A DNA stretch of 64,000 nucleotides from Eukaryota sp. TZLM1-RC (lineage: Eukaryota > Metamonada: BaSk clade): the NCBI GenBank assembly GCA_040285825.1, contig JAUPSS010000003.1, positions 1,178,001 through 1,242,000 on the forward strand, written 5' to 3'. The translations under genes were made by a program, and so were the position numbers. This document shows, piece by piece, positions 18,227-28,303 of the stretch (its first letter is position 1; each line of letters begins with the position of its first letter). Below the pieces are notes generated by a model. That model saw only the letters and a list, made by a program, of their open reading frames with translations, searched no databases and was not told the origin of the DNA.

Positions 18227-18773
18227 TCAAATTCCATTTTAATAATTTAAGAAAAAGGTTCTTTTTATTGTATGCATGTAATTTTTTCTTGAATTTCTTT
18301 CACAAATTTCCTGCCACTGCTTTTTTATTATGTTCAAATGATAGAATCACCTTTTCATCAAAGGAAATTGGTAAGCTTTTTCTTTTTAAGCTGAAAATTT
18401 TACAATACTTACTCACTCTTTTTATCATTTCCATTACTGGAAGAAATTTGGAATAATAATGTCAGCTTTTCATAAAGTTTCTAAATTTCTTTAGGTACCT
18501 TCACATATTTTCCATTCTTTGGTAAAAAAATTCCACTAATTGAAGAATCATATTTATCAAACAAATACTATCAAAAATCAATGTTGAAAACGAGTACTCA
18601 AACGATGTCCTTACCACAAATTTTATATCAACCTAAAAGTTTGAAAAATAGATTAAAATTTTTTTATTGAAAACTAATGGTAATGGACTGCTTTTGACAT
18701 TTTAAGGAAAAACTGATGAATCAAAAAACACAAATGAGTTGCATGAACCACCGAAAAAGAAAAAAAGATCAAA

Positions 18774-18855
18774 TGTTGCCTAAAGTTGGGATGAAGGGTT
18801 AGATAAAGTTGATTTATTTTCATATTCATATTATAAAAGCCTAAGGGCGCCAACA
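18774..18855 (-). repeat. Solo LTR of the short-LTR family
   Basis: On the minus strand it starts TGTTGGCGCCCTTAGGCTT, matching the 97-bp LTRs at 56926 and 58331 but about 15 bp shorter. It is flanked by CAAA on both sides (18770-18773 and 18856-18859), a perfect 4-bp target duplication. No internal element sequence remains, so it looks like a solo LTR left by recombination. Confidence 0.82.
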
Positions 18856-18859
18856 CAAA

Positions 18860-19670
18860 ACAAGAAATGAAAAGTGACCCTGATGCCAACAAGACCCGAA
18901 AAGTACAGTTAAAGGGTACTAAAAAAATACCGCATCGAAGACGCCAACATTCAGTCGAAGTAATACCTGAAAGGCCCCTTATCGGCATTGATCTGGCCTA
19001 ATCAAGATTATGTGGTTACTTCTTAAATGATAATCAATGTGGAGTTATCCCTTGTCCAACTGGTGGATGATACAAGACAAAACCTTCACCCAGTAAACAA
19101 ACCCCCAACCAATATTCCGTTCAAAATTTCGTCCACTATTTGAACCATTGGAATTTGGTCAGGAGGAAAGTGTCCTTGGAAAGTAGTCACCAAAAATGGA
19201 AAATAATAAATTTGATAAGCGCAGACGCAAAGAAAGACGGTTCCAAGAGAAGAGAGCCTCAACAAATTTCCAAGGCTGGCTGGACACCCTGAAAAACTCT
19301 GCCTTGCTGTGTGCTCTGCTAATTTCAATTCCCATTACCGATAAATCAATCGATATGGATCAGCAAGGGCTTTCAGATAATGGTTGTGTTACCAAAAGTA
19401 CGTGAAGCACTTGTCAACCAGTCATTTTAATACAAGCAAACTGTCAAGTTGTTGCATGGCGGAGAATATTCAAGCCAGGTCGTGGCAGATGCCTATTTGT
19501 ACTGAATCTCAAATAGTATACGACAGAAATATTTTCGTTGCAAAAGACATTCAATTTAAGAAGAAAGCGGAATTGTGATTTGGAAAGATAGATTTGCCCA
19601 GAAGCTTTGGTGAGAAGATGAATAAAAAACCCTAGCACAAAGAAACTAAAATTTTCGAAAAAATTATTTT
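18860..19670. other. Interval without a recognisable gene
   Basis: Contains several open frames of 60-80 codons on both strands (for example 19086-19328 minus and 19196-19405 plus). None has a recognisable domain, and they overlap each other. I see no convincing gene. Confidence 0.3.
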
Positions 19671-20048
19671 ATTTCGAATTTTTTTTTGATGTATTTATTT
19701 TTATTCAACAACAAATATGAAATACACAATTAAAACTCCACATCCTCAAAACCTGCCTCCCCTACATCAAAACAATTAATCGCTAAAGATTCAGAAAATT
19801 TCCCAAAAGAAGATAGTGAATCAGAAATTAGTGTTACCATTCCCTTAAAAATAGAAAAGACAATCCTGTTTTGCCAGTAAACACGATTGAAAATTCTTCC
19901 AGTTCTTTCCTTTACAACTACAACAAAATCCTCAAGGAAAGCCATAGCAGCCTTACCTAGAGATCCAAGCAAAGAAAAAACAAATGGACATAAATTATAT
20001 TGGGCATGAGAATTTTCATTAACCGAGGAAATGGAATTTCGAATTTTT
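19671..20048 (-). mobile_element. Short 5'-truncated non-LTR insertion (copy B) with 13-bp target duplication
   Basis: The inserted 352 bp (19684-20035) carry only the C-terminal end of the retrotransposon ORF on the minus strand (SLLGSLGKAAMAFLEDF, YWQNRIVFSIF, then GFEDVEF and stop at about 19730), followed by a 3' tail that is A-rich on that strand. Both flanks read ATTTCGAATTTTT (19671-19683 and 20036-20048), a perfect 13-bp target duplication. Severe 5' truncation, an A-rich tail and a variable duplication are the marks of target-primed reverse transcription. It is closely related to copy A. Confidence 0.88.
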
Positions 20049-20316
20049 GTATTGTATTTTTAATTTTTTCAAAACTGTTGAGACCGATCTACAAACGCCT
20101 GAGTAGCTTTTGGTAAATCCACTTAGATACATCAAGTCGAGAGGCTTTGTTCTGTGAAAGTAGTAGGTGTATTTAAGTGTGGTAGCCCATTGATGAAGAT
20201 CATGATTGTCTTTGTCAAATGACGCTACATGTCTCTTACAGCCTGTGAGTCGACATTGAGAATGTTGAAAGCAGGAGTGAATTCCACAGGGGAATGGATG
20301 ATAAGTGAAATTAACA

Positions 20317-21258
20317 GTATAGAGAGGGATGACTTAGGTGATAAAGTACTTTAGTCACCTTTTTATCAAACATCCAGAACTGCACTAGTTTAATATCTCA
20401 GCAACCAAGGCCATTTGGTCTTCACTTAACAAATGAAGCATGGAAACAAAACATGCGGTTGAGATTGGGGCTGTATCCAAGTGGTCTTTTGGATAATTCT
20501 GTTTGTATTTGTAACGAAAAAACTACTGCCAATTTCCGTCATATTGTTAGTTGTAAGAAATTCCTTCAATATCGGTCAGTTCTTCATAATGCCGTTCGTG
20601 ATGTGACATATGAGATGTTCAAGTGGTACAATTTTAGTTGCAAATTAGAACCGTTGTTGAAGCATTATAGTGATAATAATCTGCTTAATTCACGTCGAGG
20701 TGATTTAATTGCTCCTTTTGTGGATTCCTCTCAAGTTGTTGTTGATTTTACTACAATTGATCCCTTTGCTTTTATTTATCGTGATGATGTTTTACCTAGT
20801 GCTAATGGTCATTTAAACAAGACTGAAGATCGTAAGAGAGATAAATATACTGAGTTATTAAATGATTTAAATAAGAATCTTTACTAGAAGTTTTCGTTTG
20901 TTCCATTTGCCTTTTCGATTTTTGGCAACATTGGACAGTCCGCCTTTAATTTTATCAATGATTTTGGTAATTTATGTCGTTCAAGTGTTAAGAATTTTGC
21001 AGGGAATTTATGGAAGAATCGTATCATTTTCGCCTTGTACAGAAGTGTTCCCAAGTACTTGAGTTTAATGATGTCCAAGCTGTATAAAGATTCATCAAGA
21101 GTTGGCGTAAAGAATTTTGTTTCTTATGTGTTTTGGTTTGTTTTGTTATTTCTTTAATAAATAAATAGATAAATAAATTAGTCACTTTACTTTACTCAAA
21201 GTAAATATAGTACTTTAATTCCATATTTTGGACCACTTTAGTCATTCCTGGTATAGAC
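20317..21258. mobile_element. hAT-like MITE (20325-21250) interrupted by a non-LTR insertion
   Basis: The left end (AGGGATGACTTAGGTGATAAAG, first 20 bases conserved) and right end (CCACTTTAGTCATTCCTG) match the two ends of the 100-bp MITE unit at 5249-5348, in reverse orientation. Flanks read GTATAGAG and GTATAGAC, a 7-of-8 match for an 8-bp duplication. Without the inserted non-LTR fragment the MITE would be about 100 bp. It ends 42 bp before the start codon of the gene at 21292, so this composite forms that gene's upstream region. Confidence 0.82.
20359..21185 (+). mobile_element. 5'-truncated non-LTR copy (copy C) inside the MITE
   Basis: The plus strand encodes the C-terminal part of the retrotransposon ORF, open at 20453-20887: a zinc-finger pattern C-x-C...H-x4-C (VCICNEK...HIVSCKK), the endonuclease-type motif RRGDLIAPF...VVVDFTTIDP, then after a stop the tail WKNRIIFALYRSVPKY. 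It ends in an AATAAATAAATAGATAAATA-type tail. TTAGTCAC occurs at both edges (20351-20358 and 21178-21185) within MITE sequence, a likely target duplication. It therefore inserted after the MITE. Confidence 0.8.
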
Positions 21259-21291
21259 ATTCATTGTTCGTTATGGACAACATCCTCAAGA

Positions 21292-22323
21292 ATGACAAGT
21301 TCCATGCGTGCTGATCCAACTAGCAAGGCTAACAATCTTCTTGAACGTCTACTATCGTGCCAGGAACATCTTTCTCAATATAAGAGTTCTCATGCTAGTA
21401 TATTCTCTTCATGTTGTCCCACCTACAACACGCCTCTTAAACAGTCTCTTACAATCAAGTATGCATCTCATCAAATTCAACATCCATTCCCTATTACGTC
21501 CCGACGCGTATTACTTCTACAACAACGCTTATTCAAATGGACCAGATCACGCTTAGAGAGTCTTAAGCAATACGTTCGTTTGGAGCTTCTCAAAAACCAT
21601 CTCGCAGAATCTGGGGCTTCCACTTGTAAACACCTCATTACCCTTCCCCCCAAAGAACTTTTTGCCAAGCTGGCCCATCTTCTTCCCACCCTCTCCTGGG
21701 ATATGGTAGCTGCTTCCTTTTGCCCTTCATTCGTCAATGGAGACTCGGTTTACTCTGTTTTCCTTCGCAATTTTTCCCCAAATCACAACTTATCTCCAAT
21801 GGCTAAGGAAGAGCTCACTTTTCTACAAACTTTATGCTATGAAAGTAGAATTGATTGGGATGAAGCCACTGATAGGTTCAATACAGAGTTTAAGACTAAT
21901 CGGCCAAAGAGTTTTTTGTTCCAAAATTTTGTTATCAATTTTGGTGTTGAACGCTCCTCGAAACACTTTCAAAGAGCACTTTCTTTTCTCTCTTCGTTTC
22001 CCTACTCATTCAATGCTGCATTGGTAGTATCTGGTCTTGCTCTTGCTGATAAGAAAGCCCTCAAAGATAGAAGGCGTAGGGCTGAAAGAAGGAGGCATAG
22101 AGCCAAGGAAAGCCGTTGGACAGTTGTTGATGATGTTGTGTTGATGCTTTGCTTTGGGGTTTATAAGTCTTTTGACTTTGAAGATGTTAGATTTACAAGA
22201 CATCAATCACTTTCTCAACCTCTAGTTTCTTGTTTACCCTTATATTCTTTGGCCAGTCAACATTTGCCAGATAAGGATAAAGACCAAATTGTTGATAGGA
22301 TTTTTGTCTTGAATAAAGGATGA
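21292..22323 (+). CDS. Possible SANT/Myb-type protein (SNAPC4-like?)
   Basis: A 343-residue protein from ATG 21292 to TGA 22321-22323. The centre and C-terminus contain three tryptophan-spaced helical units that look like degenerate Myb/SANT repeats: SWDMVAASFCPSF, then IDWDEATDRFNTEFKTNRP, then SRWTVVDDVVLMLCFGVY. A very basic segment (DRRRRAERRRHRAKESR, about residues 262-278) precedes the last. This layout recalls Myb-like transcription factors such as SNAPC4, but the match is loose and I call it tentative. The gene starts 42 bp after a MITE/retrotransposon composite, so its promoter must be very short or supplied by that element. The frame is intact. Confidence 0.45.
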   Translation: MTSSMRADPTSKANNLLERLLSCQEHLSQYKSSHASIFSSCCPTYNTPLKQSLTIKYASHQIQHPFPITSRRVLLLQQRLFKWTRSRLESLKQYVRLELLKNHLAESGASTCKHLITLPPKELFAKLAHLLPTLSWDMVAASFCPSFVNGDSVYSVFLRNFSPNHNLSPMAKEELTFLQTLCYESRIDWDEATDRFNTEFKTNRPKSFLFQNFVINFGVERSSKHFQRALSFLSSFPYSFNAALVVSGLALADKKALKDRRRRAERRRHRAKESRWTVVDDVVLMLCFGVYKSFDFEDVRFTRHQSLSQPLVSCLPLYSLASQHLPDKDKDQIVDRIFVLNKG

Positions 22324-22684
22324 ATTTGGTTTTCCATGGGATTTATTTTTTGGCTTTGTATATATAATTCTACTTTCTTGCATTACGATTGAGGTGTAGA
22401 ATTGTAAACTATAAATATTGTTTTACACGTCATTCTTCCAATTTCCGATCCTCCAAAACATACAGCGGGTTCAAATACTATTAGACTGTTGAGTGTTCAA
22501 GTTCAGCGATGTGAGGGTTTGTACATTCCAATCGTTACAACAAAGTTACGAAATACAGATTAGAGACCCGAGGAGATGATAACATCATGGTTTCCACCAC
22601 TAAGGAAACTAAAATGATAGCAATCCCCCACCTCAAGCAATTTTTTGAAATCGAAATTTGCCATGTTTCCCTGCATCTTCTCAT

Positions 22685-25600
22685 ATGCCAATTTTAGCGA
22701 ATCCCGGTTGTAATTACTACTCAAAGTTACTCCAGGATGCCCAGAGCTTTAGAGTTTCTATGCATTTCGAGGATGTTCCGTTCCTGACTCCACTAACAAA
22801 ACCAAGCATTAACGATACACTAATCTTATGTGATCCATCCATAGGATCTTCCAATCGTTGTCTTTCAGAGCCATTGATCAGCCTCGACCCATATGCGTTA
22901 CTGATGCCATCAATTCCAAATAAGGAACTATCAAAGACAAACACTACACCCCTAAACGTGCCCAGTTTCAGACATCTTGCTTATTATGAACTACCAGAAC
23001 TTATTGTTTCATTTCATTCTCCACCTTCATTGCACTTGTCTACCCCGACACTTCCTCAACTTCCACAGCTTCCTTCCTTGTTAGATGAGGACAATGAAGG
23101 TGATCATTCGGATGGTGGGCAGGTTGTTGATAAAAAGGACGACAGAATCGGTTGCTGGATTATTGAGGAAGAAAATATTGAATTGAGATGTGAGTATTTA
23201 ATAACCTCAAACCAAAATCTTTTTTCCATTCAGCAATTACCCGAATTAGGAGATTTAAAGCTCATTGATGATTTTGAAGTATGTACTGAAACATTCCTCA
23301 ACAATGATAATGAGTATGCTCTAAACAATGATTTTGCTCCTGATTCAATTGAATATGAAACTTTTGATTGTGTCAAGCTTGATGAAATCGAACCAATTGT
23401 TAAGCAAATTACCTTTAAATACCCTGAGGTTAGCCTTGAAAAAGTAGAAGTCATTGAACCCCAACAATGCTTAACTGAACCAAATTTATTTGAAATTCCT
23501 ATTTCTGAATATGTTTTAAAATTGTTTAGAGAAGAATTAATTTGTGGAAATGAGCACGTTTGTGGAGTAAGATATTCTGAATTTTTACTCAAATTTTCAA
23601 ATATTCTTGAATCTGATCTCTTTTACGTAAGTCAACCGTTCCAAGCTATAAGACTACCACCAATTGATTTCAACTTTCCTTGCTATCAAAGACAACAGAC
23701 GGCCTTTAAAGCAAGTAAACATTTATTAGATTCAATTGCGCTACAATGTAGTTCAGCTTTTGGAGCCCTCGGGTCCGCGGTTTCTGGCTTAAAAGTGTTG
23801 ATAGAAGGAATTGCAGTAGGTGATGACGTGGCAGGTGGTAGCACCATGATATTTGATTTTAATCGATCCGACGTCCTGGATATAGATAGTGGGCTTCTTG
23901 ACCCTTACATTGCTGATTACCTTATCAGTGTTGAGTGTATCTCAAATGACGTTTTAATAGAAGAGAAAAATGACAGTTTACTGGATAAAAAAAGTAATCC
24001 AATAATTGATATTCCCATTGATTTTGACGATTTTTTAGAAGTAGAGACCTTTTCTCAGGAAGTTCAGCAGCATGATTCCATCAACAGCTCAAAAATCGAT
24101 CAATCAAATGAACACGTGTCAGTTGCCGGTATTGACGATTCACCTCCAGTAAGCAGTCAACAATCAATCAATCCAGGTAATTTGGCTCAATTCCATTTAA
24201 CTTCTCCGTCCACAATGAACCCAAAGGAAGATCAGCAAGCAAGCTCAATTGAAGGTTTATTGGATGAATGCTCACCAAGTTCCAGAGAAACTGAGGATTA
24301 CTTGGCTCAGATGGAATTAAGAGGTGGAATTGGACCAATTGAAAGTTTGTCTCCTGCCTTTAGTTATGCCGATGGTGGTTTGGGTTTACAATTAGAGTAT
24401 TTTGACTTTGTTAGCAAGCTCCAAACACAACTTAGCCCTCTCCCAGAGACCCCTAGTGATTTATCGACCTCACCACATTCAAATGAAGACCAAATTTTGG
24501 GAGAAAATGGAAGAGATCAATTTCATCACCTAGATATGAAGAAACTTAACCGACCATTGTCAGAAAATAGTGACGATATGTTTAGTTCAACCGTTGACTA
24601 TTACCTTAAACTTAGAGGAATTGATGTACAAAAGCCAAAACATGTTTTACCTAATGTCAAAACTGACTTGGAATCACTTACGAGTACCGATGTTGTCAAA
24701 AGTTCCAAAACAGGTTTCAGAAGAGAACTTCAATCAAAACAGAAAGACGATTTTTCAAATAAGGAACATGATAGAGGTTCCACAAACTTCACCACAAGCA
24801 GTTTATCCAAGTCAAACCTCACTACCGTTGTCATTGAGCCTAAAAAAATACCAAAAAGTACAACTTTTTTGATTAAGGAATGTATAGACACTGTTTTCAA
24901 CACAGTTAGATATGGTTCAAGTGCTCTTTGTGTGCTTCACAACAATGATTCTTGTTGTTACGAATTTGTTCTTTCTCTTGTCAAATCTATAACCGATTCG
25001 TCTGTTATAGTTACTGACAGAATGTCTTTATGGAAGGGCTTGGTCTCCTTAGCTGGTCAAGAATCTTGCATAAAGGTTGAAAGTTTTTCTTCAAACATTA
25101 GTGATGTTGAATGTTCATTTGTGATTTTCGACTTATTCAATCGTATCAATATTGGTTTTCAAAATATTCCAAAAAGCTCTATATTTCTAAATTTTACAAC
25201 TAATGATTCATTACCCCACCTGGGAATTAATCCACAATCTATTTACCTGGATCTACCAAAAGGGAATGGTGGCTATCAAGAAATGTTCATTGGAAGAGCT
25301 TATGCGGGTGGCATTAGCAACGCTATTGTGGACATATTCGCAGTAGTTAAACCATTATTTATGGAGCTTATCAAGATGTTCAACATCACAGTTAAAGAAG
25401 ATGTATTTCTACCATTTCTTCAGTATTTACCCCAAGACATCAAAGATGAATCAACTTTTCTAATCTTGATGTCACACAATCCCAAATATTACCAAAATTT
25501 GGTCACGAATCAGCTGATGAGTAAAGATCAATTCACTAACCAAGAAGAACACGACCTCTTTATTGCTCTTATCGGTATAGGCACACTAGTCTATGTTGTA

Positions 25601-26263
25601 CGTGCTGTGTTTTTGTACCTTTTGAATGATATTCCCGAAGCAGCATTCAAGTTTCTTCAAAGTAATTCCATAGCAGAATCTCCAATAAGTTTATTTTCTG
25701 ATCAATTAACAGTAATTAAGACGAAACTAGCGTCTTTGAATTCAAATCCTTTGGTTGTCAAACTTTCCTCTATTCAAGATCATTCTCAACAAGAGTTGCT
25801 GGTAACAAATGCCCAATTTTCTGCAAAATTTCTTGCATCATCAATTAAAAACATAACGGTTGTAGCAGCAAAAGATCTAGAATCATTAAATCTAAAGCAA
25901 TTTCACAGCATTTACCTCATTGGACATGAATTATTTGACAATTGTAACGGGTTATTGGTAAATTCAATTATTCAATACAAAACACGCATTAATGTCTTTA
26001 CTGTCTTTGCAGATAATGACAACTCAGTTGATAGTATGCAACGGAATTTTCCAACAACGACTAACCCACTTGATAACTTGACCACCCCTCTTCATCAAGA
26101 ACCAAGGAAAAAGAGAATTATTTCAAACACTGATTTTGGTAGAATCAAGGAGGACCATTTGGGTTTCACACCCAGGAAAGACAAACTTACTTTGGAATTA
26201 CCCAGTGAAAAACGTTCTAACAAGGGCTATATTCAGTCGAAATTGGTGTGGAAGCCCAAGTGA
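22685..26263 (+). CDS. Large protein, possible SHOC1/ZIP2-like meiotic factor
   Basis: A 1192-residue protein from the first ATG (22685) to TGA 26261-26263; the frame extends a few codons upstream without an ATG. The first 650 residues are acidic and poorly ordered. The segment SSTVDYYLKLRG (about residue 640) and the following alpha/beta part (about residues 720-1120, for example SSIFLNFTTND, HDLFIALIGIGTLVYVVRAVF and FHSIYLIGHELFDN), ending with a short tail KLVWKPK, resemble the layout of SHOC1/ZIP2 proteins: a long acidic N-terminus, an L-x-x-F-x-x-LRG-type block and an inactive XPF-like nuclease domain. Those proteins promote meiotic crossovers. I see no ERKxxxD nuclease motif. The call rests on architecture and a few short matches only. 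Confidence 0.4.
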   Translation: MPILANPGCNYYSKLLQDAQSFRVSMHFEDVPFLTPLTKPSINDTLILCDPSIGSSNRCLSEPLISLDPYALLMPSIPNKELSKTNTTPLNVPSFRHLAYYELPELIVSFHSPPSLHLSTPTLPQLPQLPSLLDEDNEGDHSDGGQVVDKKDDRIGCWIIEEENIELRCEYLITSNQNLFSIQQLPELGDLKLIDDFEVCTETFLNNDNEYALNNDFAPDSIEYETFDCVKLDEIEPIVKQITFKYPEVSLEKVEVIEPQQCLTEPNLFEIPISEYVLKLFREELICGNEHVCGVRYSEFLLKFSNILESDLFYVSQPFQAIRLPPIDFNFPCYQRQQTAFKASKHLLDSIALQCSSAFGALGSAVSGLKVLIEGIAVGDDVAGGSTMIFDFNRSDVLDIDSGLLDPYIADYLISVECISNDVLIEEKNDSLLDKKSNPIIDIPIDFDDFLEVETFSQEVQQHDSINSSKIDQSNEHVSVAGIDDSPPVSSQQSINPGNLAQFHLTSPSTMNPKEDQQASSIEGLLDECSPSSRETEDYLAQMELRGGIGPIESLSPAFSYADGGLGLQLEYFDFVSKLQTQLSPLPETPSDLSTSPHSNEDQILGENGRDQFHHLDMKKLNRPLSENSDDMFSSTVDYYLKLRGIDVQKPKHVLPNVKTDLESLTSTDVVKSSKTGFRRELQSKQKDDFSNKEHDRGSTNFTTSSLSKSNLTTVVIEPKKIPKSTTFLIKECIDTVFNTVRYGSSALCVLHNNDSCCYEFVLSLVKSITDSSVIVTDRMSLWKGLVSLAGQESCIKVESFSSNISDVECSFVIFDLFNRINIGFQNIPKSSIFLNFTTNDSLPHLGINPQSIYLDLPKGNGGYQEMFIGRAYAGGISNAIVDIFAVVKPLFMELIKMFNITVKEDVFLPFLQYLPQDIKDESTFLILMSHNPKYYQNLVTNQLMSKDQFTNQEEHDLFIALIGIGTLVYVVRAVFLYLLNDIPEAAFKFLQSNSIAESPISLFSDQLTVIKTKLASLNSNPLVVKLSSIQDHSQQELLVTNAQFSAKFLASSIKNITVVAAKDLESLNLKQFHSIYLIGHELFDNCNGLLVNSIIQYKTRINVFTVFADNDNSVDSMQRNFPTTTNPLDNLTTPLHQEPRKKRIISNTDFGRIKEDHLGFTPRKDKLTLELPSEKRSNKGYIQSKLVWKPK

Positions 26264-26999
26264 TTAGGTAACAAAAACTGTGTTTGTTGGCAAATTTTCT
26301 AATTAGAATTATATCACTCACTTGTTCGATTATTAATTATAAATTTTTTTTTCAATATATTCCTTATTAAATATCATTAATATTAATAAGTTCTAAGATG
26401 TTGGCCAGTGCAAATGGATTTACTGATAAAAGCAAGAGGTAGAGCCATTGACATAGGAAACCGCAATCATTAAAAGATAGATGATGATTGAAGACATTTC
26501 AATTTTCAAGAGGAACTTGTGAATGGAGCTATAAATAGTAGAGGTGTCATTTGACCACATAGCACAACACATATAGAGAAATGGCAGACTACGCATTAAA
26601 TTTGAAATAGTGCTGAGGGATATATACAAACCAAAGCTGCAAATGTAATGGCACTAACACAAGAGGCTACCCAGTACCAACAACAGAACTGTTGAACACT
26701 AAGTGATTTGTATTGCATTAGGTATACAAAAGATAAACAATTGTTGAAATAAGAAGCCAACTCGGCCGACAAGACACAGAAGAGTAGAATCTTCCATAGC
26801 CAATCCACAAGGGAGAGACTACACGTCAAAGAACTGTGTCTTGCCTCAAGTCGTCATCACTGGCTTTGGTGTTGTCTATTTTTGAAAAGACAAATGAACG
26901 AATGCCCTATAGAAATGATCCTGATAGAGTATAATCGTTCTAAAGATAAATAGGACACTTTTTGTGAAAGAACTTATTAAATTTTCGTTTAATCAGCTA
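26264..26999. other. Interval with two hydrophobic minus-strand frames, no assigned gene
   Basis: Minus-strand frames at 26596-26829 and 26420-26629 encode hydrophobic, cysteine-rich text (for example SAELASYFNNCLSFVYLM) and overlap slightly in different frames. They might be exons or a frameshifted membrane-protein gene. I could not place a reliable intron or name a family. The rest is AT-rich and empty. Confidence 0.25.
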
Positions 27000-27095
27000 C
27001 GTGGAAAAATTTTGACACTTATCTTATTTGGACAACAGTATTTCATTAATTGTTTCGATGTAGGAGAGGCAGGTTTTGAGGATATGGACATTTAG
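27000..27095 (+). pseudogene. Non-LTR 3'-end stub (copy J)
   Basis: The plus strand reads INCFDVGEAGFEDMDI followed by TAG at about 27093, nearly identical to the end of copy B (INCFDVGEAGFEDVEF). Only the last 20-30 codons are recognisable. A dead, heavily truncated copy. Confidence 0.65.
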
Positions 27096-27479
27096 TTGTG
27101 TATTTGATGATTTTTTATTCGTTATTTGATAACTAAATATAGTTGATTTCAAAAAAACAACTGTACTTCATTCATAACTCAAAGAAGATTCTTATCGTTG
27201 TAAACCAAAAGAGACTTTTCGCGACATCAATAACCTCAATCTCACCACAATACGATTACTCTACACTCATAGAAATCATATTGGATCACCGCTGTTTTTC
27301 AATTTTATTTAAAAGAAAGCCTAACGATTAAGCTTAAAGCCTAACGAAAACCCTACTTTTCTTATAAGATAATGTAACTTAAAGTGTTTCAATTAAAATT
27401 TGTTTCTATTTCCATATGAAATATAAAAAATTAAAATAAAAATACATAGTTTATTAAATAATTTAGAAAATAGTTATTT

Positions 27480-27715
27480 ATTCTTGCGCCTCAACCGTGA
27501 ACTTCTTCTGGCTAATGGTTTATCTGTTGTTTCTTTGATTTTGATTGTGGTTTTGGAACTGCAATCTGAACAGCACTAATCTCTTCCTCTTCTTCTTCTT
27601 CAATGTTTCTATCCCTTTCCATTTGTAATTCCAATTGAAACAATATATTTCGGTCTAAATGTTGTAGACGATGAGTATTATACCGAAGTAGGAAATGTTT
27701 CTGTTGTTAACTGTT
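27480..27715 (-). pseudogene. C-terminal remnant of an unidentified acidic/basic protein
   Basis: The minus strand is open for about 75 codons with protein-like text: FLLRYNTHRLQHLDRNILFQ, an E7 run, then a lysine-rich end. A second frame finishes with ARRSSRLRRKNK and stop. The upstream part (higher coordinates) is missing where non-LTR copy D begins, so this may be a gene end cut by that insertion. No family recognised. Confidence 0.3.
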
Positions 27716-28248
27716 TATACAAGGATAATGATGCATGCGAACCCCACATAAAAACCTGAAAATGATGATAATACTTGAGGGAAACGCCGTGCTGATTTAA
27801 TTACTCCTGGATCTTATGGTGTGATCAAAGTTGTTGATGTTGTCACTGTTGATGTTTGTAAAGAATCAGCAAATGATTTTGCTAAAGAAGATGAAACTCC
27901 ACTTTGCTTTGCTCAAAAATGCAAAATCAAACAGTACAAGAAGACTTTATCTCAGCTTGGGCTTGTTGAGCATGTAAAGTATCAGTTGGTTCCATTTGAT
28001 GTTTCTCTTTCTGGTAACATTGGAATATCTGGTATTAAATTTCTTGAAGGTTTCAGATATTTAATAAAGGAAAGAGTAGGAAAAGAGTTGAACTTTAATT
28101 TCTAACACAACAGAATTGTTTTTAGTATACATAAAGCAATTCCAGAAATGATAACCAAAGCACTGTTACAATTAGGAAAAGAGTATAAAAATCGCGCACT
28201 GAAAAGATTTGATGATGCTGATGCGTGTATTGAGGATATTGAGTTCTA
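27700..28248 (+). pseudogene. Non-LTR C-terminal fragment (copy D) directly upstream of the DLEC1-like gene
   Basis: Contains the endonuclease-type motif KRRADLITPG...VVDVVTVDVC (from about 27783), the block HVKYQLVPFDVSLSGNIG, then after a stop HNRIVFSIHKAIPEM, and the family terminus DACIEDIEF with TAG at 28246-28248. The frame 27821-28105 is the longest open piece. It ends 55 bp before the first ATG of the next gene. Confidence 0.8.
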
Positions 28249-28249
28249 G

Positions 28250-28292
28250 TTTATTGTTTTGTTGTTTTGTTGTTTTGTTGTTTTGTTTGCGT
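28250..28292. repeat. TTGTTTTG microsatellite
   Basis: Four to five units of TTGTTTTG follow the stop of copy D. It probably derives from the 3' tail of that insertion. It now lies in the 5' leader or promoter of the DLEC1-like gene. Confidence 0.7.
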
Positions 28293-28303
28293 TTCAAAAA
28301 GAA

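Noticed and set aside
5122-21250. CRISPR array or prokaryotic repeat system
   Set aside because: Repeats in the window are MITE ends, LTRs, minisatellites and retrotransposon copies. No regularly spaced short repeats with unique spacers were seen, and the genes are eukaryotic.
22440-22500. Possible tRNA B-box (GGGTTCAAATAC) near 22.46 kb
   Set aside because: I could not find a matching A-box, acceptor stem or cloverleaf around it. No tRNA gene is supported in this window.
26420-26829. PEX11-like or other peroxisomal membrane protein
   Set aside because: The hydrophobic frames have no diagnostic motif, no reliable start and no supported intron, so I list the interval as unassigned.
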